Assembly: GCA_023484105.1 (NCBI GenBank)
Contig: JAMDBD010000012.1
Coordinates: forward strand, 1-38,740
DNA length: 38,740 nucleotides
Direction: 5' to 3'
From: Thermoplasmatota archaeon
Lineage (GTDB): Archaea > Thermoplasmatota > Thermoplasmata > Thermoplasmatales > Thermoplasmataceae
The position numbers were made by a program, and so were the translations under genes. The number at the start of each line of letters is the position of its first letter. The first letter of the stretch is position 1. Shown in pieces: positions 26,624-35,233 of this stretch. A model generated the notes under the pieces. It saw only the letters and a list, made by a program, of their open reading frames with translations. It did no database searches and was not told where the DNA came from.

Positions 26624-26928
26624 GGCCGGGCTTGGCCGGGATGCTAGGCACATCCTGTAACCTGAGGTCTATACGCAGGGGCGACAGTCGCTTGAGGTCA
26701 ACCGAACTTCTGAGGGGCCCTGGTGAAGTGAGGATACTCTGTCCCTCTGGATCATGGTACTCATCCGTCACTGGCAAAGGCTGGTGGCGGGTGAGCTTAT
26801 TCGGGAATCCGCCAGAACCGGAAGGGGGCAACGGTAGCCGGAACCACTGATGCTGGAGGCCAACGGGGTGGAGCGGACCCAGGGGGCACCCCCCAGGACA
26901 TTCGGCCCAAGGGCGATGTGCCCGGTAC
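26624..26928 (+). ncRNA. ffs: Signal recognition particle RNA (7S RNA)
   Basis: GC-rich, about 305 bases, no conserved protein frame. The helix 8 signature that binds SRP54 is unmistakable: ccggaagggggcaacggta at 26818-26836. The Alu-domain tgtaac motif is at 26656-26661. Terminal helix 1, characteristic of archaeal SRP RNA, can form between gccgggc (26625-26631) and gcccggt (26920-26926). It works with SRP19 and SRP54 in targeting membrane and secreted proteins. Ends are inferred from helix 1 and the TATA box, so they may be off by several bases. The HD-hydrolase ATG is only about 8 bases downstream. Confidence 0.92.
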
Positions 26929-26936
26929 AGATTACA

Positions 26937-28079
26937 ATGAAGCAGGAATACAAGATAATTCAGGATCCAGTAAACGGTCCAATTAAGGTGGAGCAAAGGC
27001 TGCTCAGAATAATAGATGCATCTGAAGTGCAGAGGCTCAGGGATATAAAGCAGCTCGGTATGGTTTACCTCGTTTTTCCTGGCGCACAGCATTCCAGGTT
27101 TGAGCACTCCCTTGGGGCGATGCATATAGCAGGGATGATGGCAGAAAGGCTCATGGCGGACAGAAAGGAAGAGATAATGGCTGCAGCCCTGCTGCATGAC
27201 ATCGGCCATCCGCCATTCAGCCACAGTTTTGAGGATCTTATAATGGAAAGGACTTCAATGGATCACCAGGAGGCAGGCTACAGAATCATCACCGGTAAAA
27301 AACCATTCGAGGAATCAACTATACCGGCAATCCTTGAAGAGAGCGGCTTTATTCCGAGGGATGTAGCTGCCGTTGCGGCAGGAAGGGGAAAAGGACTGGC
27401 CGGAAAGATAATCAGTGGCACCATTGACTGTGACGAGCTTGATTATCTCAGAAGGGATGCCTACTTCTGCGGAACGACCCTCGGGATAGTGGATCATATG
27501 AGGGTCATTGAAACCATTTTTGCGGATAGGGATATATTTATTGATGAGAAGGGCGTCCCAGCCATTGAGGAACTTCTCGTGGCAAGGCTGATGATGTACA
27601 GAACAGTGTACTGGCACAAGACAGCACGTATCGCCCAGAAGATGGTTGAAACAGCCATTTCTCATATGGATATTGATCATACAATATTCAGCACAACAGA
27701 CCAGATTATGCTGGCAGAAGCTTCAAAGAATGCAGAGGCCAGGAAGCTCATCGAGAAGGTAAAAAGGCGCGATCTGTTCAAGCCTGTGATAAAAAGCGTA
27801 TATTCCAGAGAGCGTATGGAACAAATCATGGAAACACTCAAAGAGGAAATAAGCATGAACAGGATATTTGTAGATGTTATACCGCCTCTTGATTTTTCAG
27901 GATCGGATCGTGTTAAGGATAGCCTCAGGGTGAAGGTAAGCGGCAGATTCATGAAGCTTCATGATGTTTCAGCTCTCTCAAAATCTCTCTCCAAGTCATT
28001 TTCCCGCAGGCAGATCATTGTCTCCTGTGATCCTGATATTTATGACTCCGTCAGATCGGCTATCGGCTCTCCATTCTGA
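26937..28079 (+). CDS. HD-superfamily phosphohydrolase (SAMHD1/dGTPase-like, COG1078)
   Basis: A metal-dependent phosphohydrolase, probably acting on (d)NTPs. Seen: QLGMVYLVFPGAQHSRFEHSLGAMH (first metal His), ALLHDIGHPPFSHSFE (HD pair), and GTIDCDELDYLRRDAYFCG. Start is ATG 26937 (MKQEYKIIQDPVNGPIKVE), where the conserved region begins; a longer frame from 26850 would run through the 3' part of the SRP RNA and is rejected. Length from this start is 380 aa. No TATA box fits between SRP RNA and this gene, so it is probably transcribed as an extension of the SRP RNA transcript. The 3' end overlaps the GNAT gene by 20 bases. Confidence 0.9.
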   Translation: MKQEYKIIQDPVNGPIKVEQRLLRIIDASEVQRLRDIKQLGMVYLVFPGAQHSRFEHSLGAMHIAGMMAERLMADRKEEIMAAALLHDIGHPPFSHSFEDLIMERTSMDHQEAGYRIITGKKPFEESTIPAILEESGFIPRDVAAVAAGRGKGLAGKIISGTIDCDELDYLRRDAYFCGTTLGIVDHMRVIETIFADRDIFIDEKGVPAIEELLVARLMMYRTVYWHKTARIAQKMVETAISHMDIDHTIFSTTDQIMLAEASKNAEARKLIEKVKRRDLFKPVIKSVYSRERMEQIMETLKEEISMNRIFVDVIPPLDFSGSDRVKDSLRVKVSGRFMKLHDVSALSKSLSKSFSRRQIIVSCDPDIYDSVRSAIGSPF

Positions 28080-28533
28080 CAATACGCTTGCTCATCCTCA
28101 GGGCATTCCTTGACCCTGACATATGCTCCCTGTAATAGTTTTCTATTGTCTCAGAGGTTCTGTATCCACGGGACAGGTAGAATCTGATTGCCCCTTCGTT
28201 TTTCTCCCTCACCTCAAGAACAGATATTGTGAAACCTCTTATGGTCATCTCACTCTCTATGGCATCGAGAAGCAATGATCCCACGCCAATTCGCCTGAAA
28301 TCAGGATCAACTGCTATACTTTCTATGTCGCACATGTTCTCAGATATACCCACTGCAACAACATAACCCGCAAGCCTTCCAGTATTCTCATCAAATGCAA
28401 TGTAATTGAATGATCCGGGGGACATAAATATCTCCGCAAGTTCGGCCGAATCATATGGGCCTACCTGAAACGCCCGCTTTTCCAGTTCAGAAATTTCCTC
28501 GAGATCCTGCGGCTGAAACTTTTTCAGGATCAT
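28060..28533 (-). CDS. GNAT acetyltransferase, RimI-like (probable protein N-alpha-acetyltransferase)
   Basis: Transfers acetyl from acetyl-CoA, probably to protein N-termini, as archaeal Ard1/RimI does. Seen: the acetyl-CoA loop VDPDFRRIGVGSLLLDAI and the C-terminal NEGAIRFYLSRGYRTSETIENYY typical of RimI. I place the start at ATG 28533 (MILKKFQPQDLEEIS): an AT-rich element at 28551-28560 lies about 23 bases upstream, consistent with a leaderless mRNA; a TTG at 28548 is possible but less likely. Length is 158 aa. Overlaps the HD gene tail to tail. Confidence 0.88.
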   Translation of the reverse strand: MILKKFQPQDLEEISELEKRAFQVGPYDSAELAEIFMSPGSFNYIAFDENTGRLAGYVVAVGISENMCDIESIAVDPDFRRIGVGSLLLDAIESEMTIRGFTISVLEVREKNEGAIRFYLSRGYRTSETIENYYREHMSGSRNALRMSKRIVRMESR

Positions 28534-28579
28534 AAGGCACAATTGCAAACAATATTAAAAGGTAGATGACTTACTATAT

Positions 28580-28597
28580 TATTGGTAATTACCAATA
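28580..28597. promoter_or_regulatory. 18-bp perfect palindrome upstream of the riboflavin operon (candidate operator)
   Basis: The sequence tattggtaattaccaata is a perfect palindrome ending 2 bases before the ribB TATA-like element. Position directly against the BRE/TATA is typical for archaeal transcription-factor sites. RbkR, the riboflavin kinase/regulator known in archaea, is the obvious candidate to bind, but I cannot confirm the motif from memory. Confidence 0.6.
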
Positions 28598-28599
28598 GA

Positions 28600-28607
28600 T
28601 TAATATT
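28600..28607 (+). promoter_or_regulatory. TATA box for ribB
   Basis: The sequence ttaatatt is about 24 bases from the ATG at 28628; spacing supports a leaderless ribB mRNA. Confidence 0.5.
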
Positions 28608-29288
28608 GGCATACAACATTTACCGTTATGTTCAGCGAGGCTATAGCATCGGCAGCATCAGGGAAGCCGATACTCATTCACGACTCAAAATCCAGAGAAA
28701 ATGAAACTGACATAGTTTTTGCATCTCAGTTTGCCACTCCAGAGGCAATACGGTTCATGCGAAAGAACGGAGGCGGAATGATATGTGTTACGGTCAGAGA
28801 GAGGGAAGCCTCAAAGATTGGGTTGGATTATGTAGGAAACATGCTGAACCTCAAGGACAAGGGAATACTGTTCTCCGGAGATATCAGATATGATACCACC
28901 AGCCCATTCTCACTCTGGATAAATTCAAGGGACACTTTCACGGGAATATCGGATATAGACAGATCAGCTACAATAATGGGATTCTCAGGATTCATAGAGA
29001 AGCTACCTGCATACAATGGAAGTGCCATGTCAAAATTCTCAAGCATGTTCAGGGTACCAGGGCATGTCCCTGTGATTATAGCAAGGGAAGGATACTTCAG
29101 GGTGAGATCTGGGCACACAGAGCTATCCACGTACCTTATGGAAAAGGCCGGGCTTATACCGTCTGCCACCGTGGTGGAAATGATTGGTGATGACGGCAGA
29201 TCCATGTCTCCCGATGAGGCACAGGCATTTGCGGAAAAACACTCACTAACATTTATAGAGGGATCAGAGATAATCAGGAAGTGGTCAA

Positions 29289-30211
<923 letters not shown>

Positions 30212-30219
30212 GTGGAGAC

Positions 30220-30627
30220 ATGAAAATAGGAATAGTGGTTTCGGAGTACAACTGGGATATAACTACAATGATGATGGCCAGGGCAGAGGATCATGCAAAG
30301 TTTCTCGGAGCAGAAGTTGTCCGTACAGTAAGGGTTCCGGGCACATTTGACATCCCGCTGGGCGTGAAGAAGCTCCTTGAAAAAAAGGAGATTGACGGCA
30401 TTGTCGCCCTTGGTGCTGTGATCAAGGGGGAAACAGACCATGATCAGGTGATAATGAACAACGCTGCAAGAAAGATCGCAGATCTATCGCTGGATTATGG
30501 GAAGCCGGTCTCCCTGGGAATCACGGGTCCTGGGCAGACAAGGATTCAGGCAATGGAAAGAATCGAGAAGGCAAAGGATGCAGTAGAAAGCCTTGTGAAA
30601 ATGATCAGAGCAATACAGTCACTTTAG
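30220..30627 (+). CDS. ribH: 6,7-dimethyl-8-ribityllumazine synthase
   Basis: Condenses the pyrimidine precursor with dihydroxybutanone phosphate; usually forms a 60-mer or pentamer. Seen: VVSEYNWDITTMMM, VRVPGTFDIPLGV, and GAVIKGETDHDQVI with the catalytic His. Length is 135 aa. A Shine-Dalgarno aggtggaga lies just before the ATG at 30220. Last gene of the riboflavin operon; the 3' end overlaps convergent mptA by 9 bases. The archaeal GTP cyclohydrolase III and later pyrimidine steps are not in this window. Confidence 0.95.
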   Translation: MKIGIVVSEYNWDITTMMMARAEDHAKFLGAEVVRTVRVPGTFDIPLGVKKLLEKKEIDGIVALGAVIKGETDHDQVIMNNAARKIADLSLDYGKPVSLGITGPGQTRIQAMERIEKAKDAVESLVKMIRAIQSL

Positions 30628-31443
30628 ATCGCCCGCCTTCATTTCAAGGGAGGCAAATGCATCATGATTGTGAATGCTCTCAAGGCTGACCGCATCTACC
30701 CTGATGAGTACATCCGGATCAGGTCTCAGATCCTGTACTATGAGGCTTGCGGCAATACGTACAGAATCCTCAACAAAAAGAGGGTTTTTATGCGAGTTCA
30801 CAACAATCTCAGCCTCGAGTTCATCAGAAGCCTTCTCCATGAGAACCCCGCTTGTTGATCTGCGCAGGCAGTCAGCCAGATCAAGAAAATCAACATCAGG
30901 GATCTTGTTGAAAGTGAGTTCAGCCGTGATCTTTGTCCTCTGATTGTGTGTTACTGAAAAGGGCCTTTCGGAAGAACCTTCTATTCCAAGCAGCTTTGCA
31001 GTCGCATCCATTGTGCATGGGCAGGCATTCATTCCTGTCACCGTTACGGAAAGCGAGAAATGCCGGGCACCATCCTTTACAATGCCGCTGACCCTCAGTG
31101 GAACAACAGAGACGGACTCAACGTCAGAACTGAATGGATCTCTTGTGAAAACTGATTCCAGAGAGATACCTGCAGAACCTGAACCTGAGTAATTAACGGC
31201 ATAGCCAAGGAAGGAATCAACTCTGGAAAACAGATCCTTGAATTCCATCTCCTCATCAAAAATTTTCTCCACGGCGTCCTTTATCAGCCCAAAACGCGCT
31301 CCATTCTGGGATTTTTCAACGGAAGTCCATGCCTCAACCATGAACGCATCAAAATAACCGCCAGTGAAATCTCTGAACTTCAGCGGCAGACGCAGCCCTC
31401 TTATTCCTGCCTCTCCTATTATCAGGTCAAAGTGTTTCTTCAC
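30619..31443 (-). CDS. mptA: GTP cyclohydrolase MptA/FolE2 type (COG1469)
   Basis: Opens GTP to dihydroneopterin (cyclic) phosphate or triphosphate for pterin-type cofactors or 7-deazaguanosine (archaeosine) precursors. Seen: the family motifs GMNACPCTM (metal Cys) and VTHNQRTKI, with the N-terminal IGEAGIRGLRLPLKFRD. Length is 274 aa. GTG start at 31443 overlaps the pfdB stop as GTGA. The cofactor it feeds is uncertain: methanopterin-like pterin, or archaeosine for tRNA. Confidence 0.9.
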   Translation of the reverse strand: MKKHFDLIIGEAGIRGLRLPLKFRDFTGGYFDAFMVEAWTSVEKSQNGARFGLIKDAVEKIFDEEMEFKDLFSRVDSFLGYAVNYSGSGSAGISLESVFTRDPFSSDVESVSVVPLRVSGIVKDGARHFSLSVTVTGMNACPCTMDATAKLLGIEGSSERPFSVTHNQRTKITAELTFNKIPDVDFLDLADCLRRSTSGVLMEKASDELEAEIVVNSHKNPLFVEDSVRIAASLIVQDLRPDPDVLIRVDAVSLESIHNHDAFASLEMKAGDLK

Positions 31444-31808
31444 TGGGGACTTCGTTTCCTCATCTCTTCGTAGCTCTTTTTCATACTCTGGTCAAGCTCA
31501 GTGAGTTTGTCTTCAAGGGTTTTCTGCTGTCTTTCAAGGGTCTTTATTCTTATCTGGCTCAATTCCTTCTGTTCCTTAAGCTCTTCAAGCAGCTTGTTTC
31601 TGTCATCCACTTTGTACATGATGTTACCTACCATCTTGTACAGCGGTGAATCATCTTTAAGAGATTCCATCTCCTTTATGGTTTTCTCAACTTCCCTTAT
31701 CTTGACTTCAAGCTGATATTTCTGTGCAGCAGTTTCCTCAAGCTGCACCTCGAACTGCTGTATCTGCCTTAGCTGGTTCTGCAACGATTCGTTCATACTG
31801 TTATCCAT
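31440..31808 (-). CDS. pfdB: Prefoldin beta subunit
   Basis: Part of the jellyfish-shaped hexameric chaperone that hands unfolded proteins to the thermosome. Two long coiled-coil helices (QLRQIQQFEVQLEETAAQKY at one end and LKEQKELSQIRIKTLERQQK at the other) flank a beta-hairpin region with MVGNIMYKVDD. Length is 122 aa, typical. It lies three bases downstream of pcc1 and overlaps the mptA start, an arrangement (pcc1-pfdB) common in archaea. Confidence 0.93.
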   Translation of the reverse strand: MDNSMNESLQNQLRQIQQFEVQLEETAAQKYQLEVKIREVEKTIKEMESLKDDSPLYKMVGNIMYKVDDRNKLLEELKEQKELSQIRIKTLERQQKTLEDKLTELDQSMKKSYEEMRKRSPQ

Positions 31809-31811
31809 ATC

Positions 31812-32036
31812 TTAATCACCCATGAATCTTGAGATCAGTATCATCAGCCTTGAGATGCCTCCCAGTGCGGATCTGAGCGCCGCATTATCCATGGCTTCTA
31901 TATAAATTTGGACTCCATCCATGCCAGAGGAAAGGGAAACTTTTGCTCTGGGGGAATCTCTGCCTATTTCCGGTGAAAGAATCTCCGCTACGTATCCTTC
32001 ACTCGGCGGCAGCGATATCCTCACCTTATATCTCAC
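31812..32036 (-). CDS. pcc1: KEOPS complex subunit Pcc1
   Basis: A small dimerising subunit of the KEOPS complex, which makes t6A at position 37 of ANN-decoding tRNAs. The sequence VRYKVRISLPPSEGYVAEIL, followed by SPEIGRDSPRAKVSL, and ending in ALRSALGGISRLMILISRFM, matches the family's length (about 75-85 aa) and strand-helix plan, and its position next to pfdB is typical. I place the start at GTG 32036 because it is 27 bases from the TATA element at 32059-32067; a GTG at 32081 would add 15 unlike residues and overrun the promoter. Confidence 0.8.
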   Translation of the reverse strand: MRYKVRISLPPSEGYVAEILSPEIGRDSPRAKVSLSSGMDGVQIYIEAMDNAALRSALGGISRLMILISRFMGD

Positions 32037-32058
32037 AGGATCAACATTAAGATAAGGG

Positions 32059-32067
32059 TTAAAATAT
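32059..32067. promoter_or_regulatory. Bidirectional TATA element for pcc1 and tRNA-Arg
   Basis: The sequence ttaaaatat is centred about 26-27 bases from both the tRNA 5' end (32089) and the pcc1 GTG (32036). It is the only TATA candidate between the two, so one element probably serves both directions. Confidence 0.55.
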
Positions 32068-32088
32068 CTTCGTGACTTCACTCACTCT

Positions 32089-32163
32089 GGGTCCGTGGCC
32101 TAGTTTGGATAAGGCACCGTCCTTCTAAGTCGGTGATCGGGGGTTCAAATCCCCCCGGGCCCG
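32089..32163 (+). tRNA. tRNA-Arg (anticodon UCU)
   Basis: A 75-base cloverleaf. Acceptor gggtccg (32089-32095) pairs with cgggccc (32156-32162) with one G-U; the discriminator is g163 and CCA is not encoded. The T arm is ggggg-ttcaaat-ccccc. The anticodon loop is cttctaa with anticodon TCT, decoding AGA. The anticodon stem has one U-U mismatch next to its loop end (30-40). No intron. It charges with arginine by the ArgS in this same window. Confidence 0.95.
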
Positions 32164-32355
32164 TTTATCAAGTTAGGAACACAAAGCTGTTAATCTCTTT
32201 CATCAGGATCAGAACACCCGAATCAAGTAAATTCCATAGCATGGCTAAGAAGGGTTAATCGCATGGTAGAAACTCAATCAATTAATGATGCGAGTGATAA
32301 ACTCACGCGATTTGATCAGACATAACAGACAGATCACTTGCTGGTATTGCAACAC
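32164..32355. other. Intergenic region between tRNA-Arg and rps12
   Basis: About 190 bases with no convincing open frame and no cloverleaf. Contains an imperfect inverted repeat around 32292-32311 (gcgagt and actcacgc). No clear C/D or H/ACA box set was found. Confidence 0.4.
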
Positions 32356-32365
32356 CTTAAATATC
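32356..32365 (+). promoter_or_regulatory. TATA box for the rps12-rps7 operon
   Basis: The sequence cttaaatatc would start transcription near 32390, giving a leader of about 20 bases that carries the Shine-Dalgarno ggtggt (32403-32408) just before the TTG at 32412. Confidence 0.5.
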
Positions 32366-32411
32366 TCATTTTCTTTCAGTTTTATTTCACTTCGAATGCT
32401 CAGGTGGTAAA

Positions 32412-32840
32412 TTGGCTAATGGAGAAAATGCAGGTTCAAACCTTGTAAAAAGCAGGACAAAGCAGAGATGGTCAGACAGGGATTACAAAAGAAGAGTTCT
32501 GCAGCTTAAGAAGAAGAGTGATCCTCTGGAGGGTGCGCCCCAGGCTAGAGGAATAGTTATAGAAAAAATAGGTATCGAGGCCAAACAGCCCAATTCAGCC
32601 ATTAGAAAATGTGTAAAGGTGCAGCTGATAAAGAATGGAAGGCAGATTACAGCCTTTGCCCCTGGAGACGGTGCCATAAACTATATTGATGAGCACGACG
32701 AGGTTGTTGTTGAGGGGATAGGCGGAAGAATGGGAAGAAGCAAGGGTGACATTCCGGGCGTCAGATACAAAGTTGCCAAGGTAAATGGCATATCACTGAA
32801 GGAGCTCGTGAAGGGTAGAAAGGAGAAGACGGTGAGATAA
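32412..32840 (+). CDS. rps12: Small-subunit ribosomal protein S12 (uS12)
   Basis: Decoding-centre protein of the 30S subunit. The start is TTG at 32412 (MANGENAG), supported by the Shine-Dalgarno and by the conserved MxNG N-terminus of archaeal S12. Conserved core: [21 protein letters not shown] and [19 protein letters not shown], with the PNSA loop that contacts the decoding site. Length is 142 aa. Its stop overlaps the rps7 start (TAATG). Confidence 0.96.
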   Translation: MANGENAGSNLVKSRTKQRWSDRDYKRRVLQLKKKSDPLEGAPQARGIVIEKIGIEAKQPNSAIRKCVKVQLIKNGRQITAFAPGDGAINYIDEHDEVVVEGIGGRMGRSKGDIPGVRYKVAKVNGISLKELVKGRKEKTVR

Positions 32841-33403
32841 TGGAAATGAAAATATTCGGCCTTTTCCCTGTGGAGGAAGTACAGGTTCATGATATCAGTC
32901 TTGTTTCCTATATCAACCTCAAATCAGCAATAAATCTTCACACCGGTGGCAGATATTCAAATTATGCCGCAGGCAAAAGGAACATGAATACCCTGGAAAG
33001 ATTCCTTAACAAGATAATGCGAACAGAGAAGTGGACCGGTAAGAAGTACAGCGCATACAGGGCATTGAAAACAGCATTTGAGATAATTAACGAGAGAACA
33101 AAGGAAAACCCAATTCAGGTGTTTGTGAATGCCGTTGAAAATTCGGCGCCTCGTGAGGAAGTTACAAGGCTTAAGTACGGGGGAATAGCTGTACCTAAAG
33201 CGGTTGATGTAGCTCCATCCAGAAGGGTGGACATTGCACTTAGAAACATCGCAATGGGTGCAACAAATGCATCTTACAAGAGCAGAAAACCAATAGAAGA
33301 ATGCCTGGCAGATCAGATCATACTTGCTGCCAAGAATGACGGAAGCTCTTTTGCGGTGTCAAAGAAGGAGGAAATAGAAAGAATATCGGCCTCCGCAAGG
33401 TAA
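32840..33403 (+). CDS. rps7: Small-subunit ribosomal protein S7 (uS7)
   Basis: Head protein of the 30S subunit, primary binder of the 3' major domain of 16S rRNA. Seen: [37 protein letters not shown], and [15 protein letters not shown]. Length is 187 aa. The ATG at 32840 or MKIFG at 32846 are possible starts. In many archaea elongation factor genes follow S7, but here the gene is followed by about 400 bases of noncoding DNA and then an insertion element. Confidence 0.96.
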   Translation: MEMKIFGLFPVEEVQVHDISLVSYINLKSAINLHTGGRYSNYAAGKRNMNTLERFLNKIMRTEKWTGKKYSAYRALKTAFEIINERTKENPIQVFVNAVENSAPREEVTRLKYGGIAVPKAVDVAPSRRVDIALRNIAMGATNASYKSRKPIEECLADQIILAAKNDGSSFAVSKKEEIERISASAR

Positions 33404-33806
33404 AAATAATTATTGAGATTTAAACCCTCATTTTTTATTAATCTGTATCATATTTAAGGCAGCTGTTATTTTAGTTGATAACAGCAGATAATTCACTTCC
33501 TTCTAGCAATGGTATTTCTCTTGATAGCCTGATAAAAAATAAGATGAACGCTGATCAAGATCGATCACCCGAATACCAGAATCTCTTTCTCCCGACACAT
33601 AACGAATTTTGGAACTTTTCCTGACCTGCTGACTAGATGCCTTCATTCCAGCCCGGAGATGTGGAAATATGTCTAATGGGTGATATATGTAAAGCGTTGA
33701 TTACATCAGCCAAAATTAACCTAATAGGCGTAATTCTGCATGCCGGATGAAATGTCATTTTCTGATATCAATCCAGAGATCTTATTAGAACCTATCTTCG
33801 CCATGT
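33404..33806. other. 403-base noncoding stretch downstream of rps7
   Basis: No convincing gene. It begins with a T-rich run (cattttttatta near 33429), probably the rps7 terminator. A strong hairpin follows: gctgttat (33462-33469) and ataacagc (33478-33485) with an 8-base loop. A short frame from ATG 33740 runs straight into the insertion element after 22 codons and may be a cut gene or chance. Confidence 0.45.
33462..33485. repeat. 8-bp perfect inverted repeat (hairpin) after rps7
   Basis: Arms gctgttat and ataacagc with an 8-base loop. It is not followed by a T-run on the plus strand, so it is more likely an RNA-processing or protein site than a simple terminator. Confidence 0.35.
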
Positions 33807-33812
33807 TTATCA

Positions 33813-34058
33813 CTACAGATCAATCTTCAGTTTCTCCAGCAGTTCTCTCTGCTCCTTCGTGTATTCCACATGGGAATGCGATCCGTTGGAATACACAACC
33901 TCCCTGATTCCGGAGATTGTCTTCATGACCCTGTCATAGGGGATGCTGCATCTTGCCGCTATGATCGCCGCCATTGTGTATCCTAGGACTGTGAGGAACA
34001 ATCTTGCCATTGTTCCTCTCTCAGATCTGGAGAAGAACGGCTCCAGATATGGCTTCAC
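33813..34058 (-). pseudogene. C-terminal fragment of the IS4-superfamily transposase
   Basis: An 81-codon frame beginning KPYLEPFFSRSERGTMARLF that continues the transposase after its frameshift; the helical segment LFLTVLGYTMAAIIAARC matches the region after the catalytic Glu in this superfamily. It overlaps the upstream frame by GTGA. It could in principle be translated by coupling, but its sequence is only the tail of the enzyme. Confidence 0.8.
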
Positions 34059-35233
34059 ATGTGAAATGCCTTCTCAACAACGTCCCTCTCCCTGTATGTC
34101 TTCAGTATGAAATCGGCAGGGAACTGTGTGTTTGTGAAGAGGATTGTGTAGCCGAATCTGTTTGTCTTTCTCTGAATGGCCTTGTGCTTCAGTTCATACG
34201 TGAAACCGTTTTCCGAATACTGTATGTCCATGAGATTCCTGAATCCCTTCAGCGCGGATTCCACAGTTGCGATGCGATCGCGCCGTGATCTGAATCTCCT
34301 CTTCATGAGGTCTGAAATCGTTGCTTCCCTTTCGGAGAGTTGTGAATAGAAGGATTCCAGCCTCTGCGATCTGAGTCTTGGAGAATAATAGATCACATAT
34401 CTTGTCCCCCTGATCCTCTCCTTCCTGTGGAATATTGTCTCATCCCCGTGTTGAAAGTAATTGCTGGAATTCTCTATGTCTCCTGATCCATGTATCAGGT
34501 CGTCATGAATTGAGAGCGATGAAGGCAGTGCACCGATGATGCTGTAATCCTTCATATCTTTAATGTTGTCATCACTGTAGAAGCCGCGATGCATGACAAT
34601 CAGGATCGTAACGATTCCGTAATCCTTCAATTCTTTTGAGAATGCAGAGATGGTTGAGACGGAAGGGATATTGCCTGACATGGGCCTGTGATGCACAGGT
34701 ATTCCATGTTTCCGGGTGACGGCAAGAACGAAGTTGATCTCCCTGTTCCCGCCGTTGGTTTGGTAATGGTGGCCGTACTGTGCGAGATCGTTGTATGAGC
34801 CATAATACCTTATTGCGCTCAGATCGTAAACGATCCCTGACGATCCGAACTCGTCTATGATGTATCCTGCCATGGATTTCTCCAGGATCGCAGTGATATC
34901 CGGATCATTGCTGCCCACCAGATCGATCAGATCGAGTATCTCATTATCCTTCAGATCCGGAATGTCTGTGTGCAGATGTATTGAATGATCAGAGCCTGTG
35001 ATGCATTCTGCCGCAAGCATGACGATCTTCCTTGCAGGATCCCTGATCCTGGTCAGATCGTTTATGGCAGCGGAATACCGGTCAATGAATCCATTATCCT
35101 CAGCAACCCTGTAAAGGATGTATCCTGATGACTCGAGAATCTTTCTCACCGGAGCGCGGTTCTTCGGAGCCTTTATGATCTTCTGCCCATCCTTCATCGT
35201 CTCAATGCCCAGATACCTCGATGCCTGTTTCAC
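34055..35233 (-). pseudogene. IS4-superfamily transposase, frameshifted and catalytically dead
   Basis: A 392-codon frame with the DDE fold of IS4/IS1634-type transposases. The first Asp is in DLSAIRYYG (D137). The second should be in a VxDRGFxS motif, but the sequence is VMHRGFYS: His at residue 215 (CAT instead of GAT). The third region YRERDVVEKAFHM has Y380, R383 and E387 of the YREK motif, and then the frame ends; inserting one base after ATG 34060-34058 joins it to the downstream frame and restores Lys exactly six residues after the Glu. So it carries a 1-base deletion plus loss of a catalytic Asp. Confidence 0.85.

Noticed and set aside
26850-26936. N-terminal extension of the HD protein beginning MLEANGVERTQG
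   Set aside because: These codons lie within the 3' half of the SRP RNA; homologous sequence starts at MKQEYKI (26937).
26619-27224. 201-aa minus-strand open frame across the SRP RNA and the HD gene
   Set aside because: Cys/His/Pro-rich, low-complexity translation opposite a structured RNA and a well-conserved gene; a shadow frame.
32292-32330. C/D-box guide RNA between tRNA-Arg and rps12
   Set aside because: An atgatg resembles box C, but no matching CTGA box D at usable spacing is present on either strand.
34040-34060. Programmed ribosomal frameshift in the transposase
   Set aside because: No slippery heptamer at the junction; the catalytic Asp is also lost, and one inserted base restores YREK spacing, so a simple deletion explains it.
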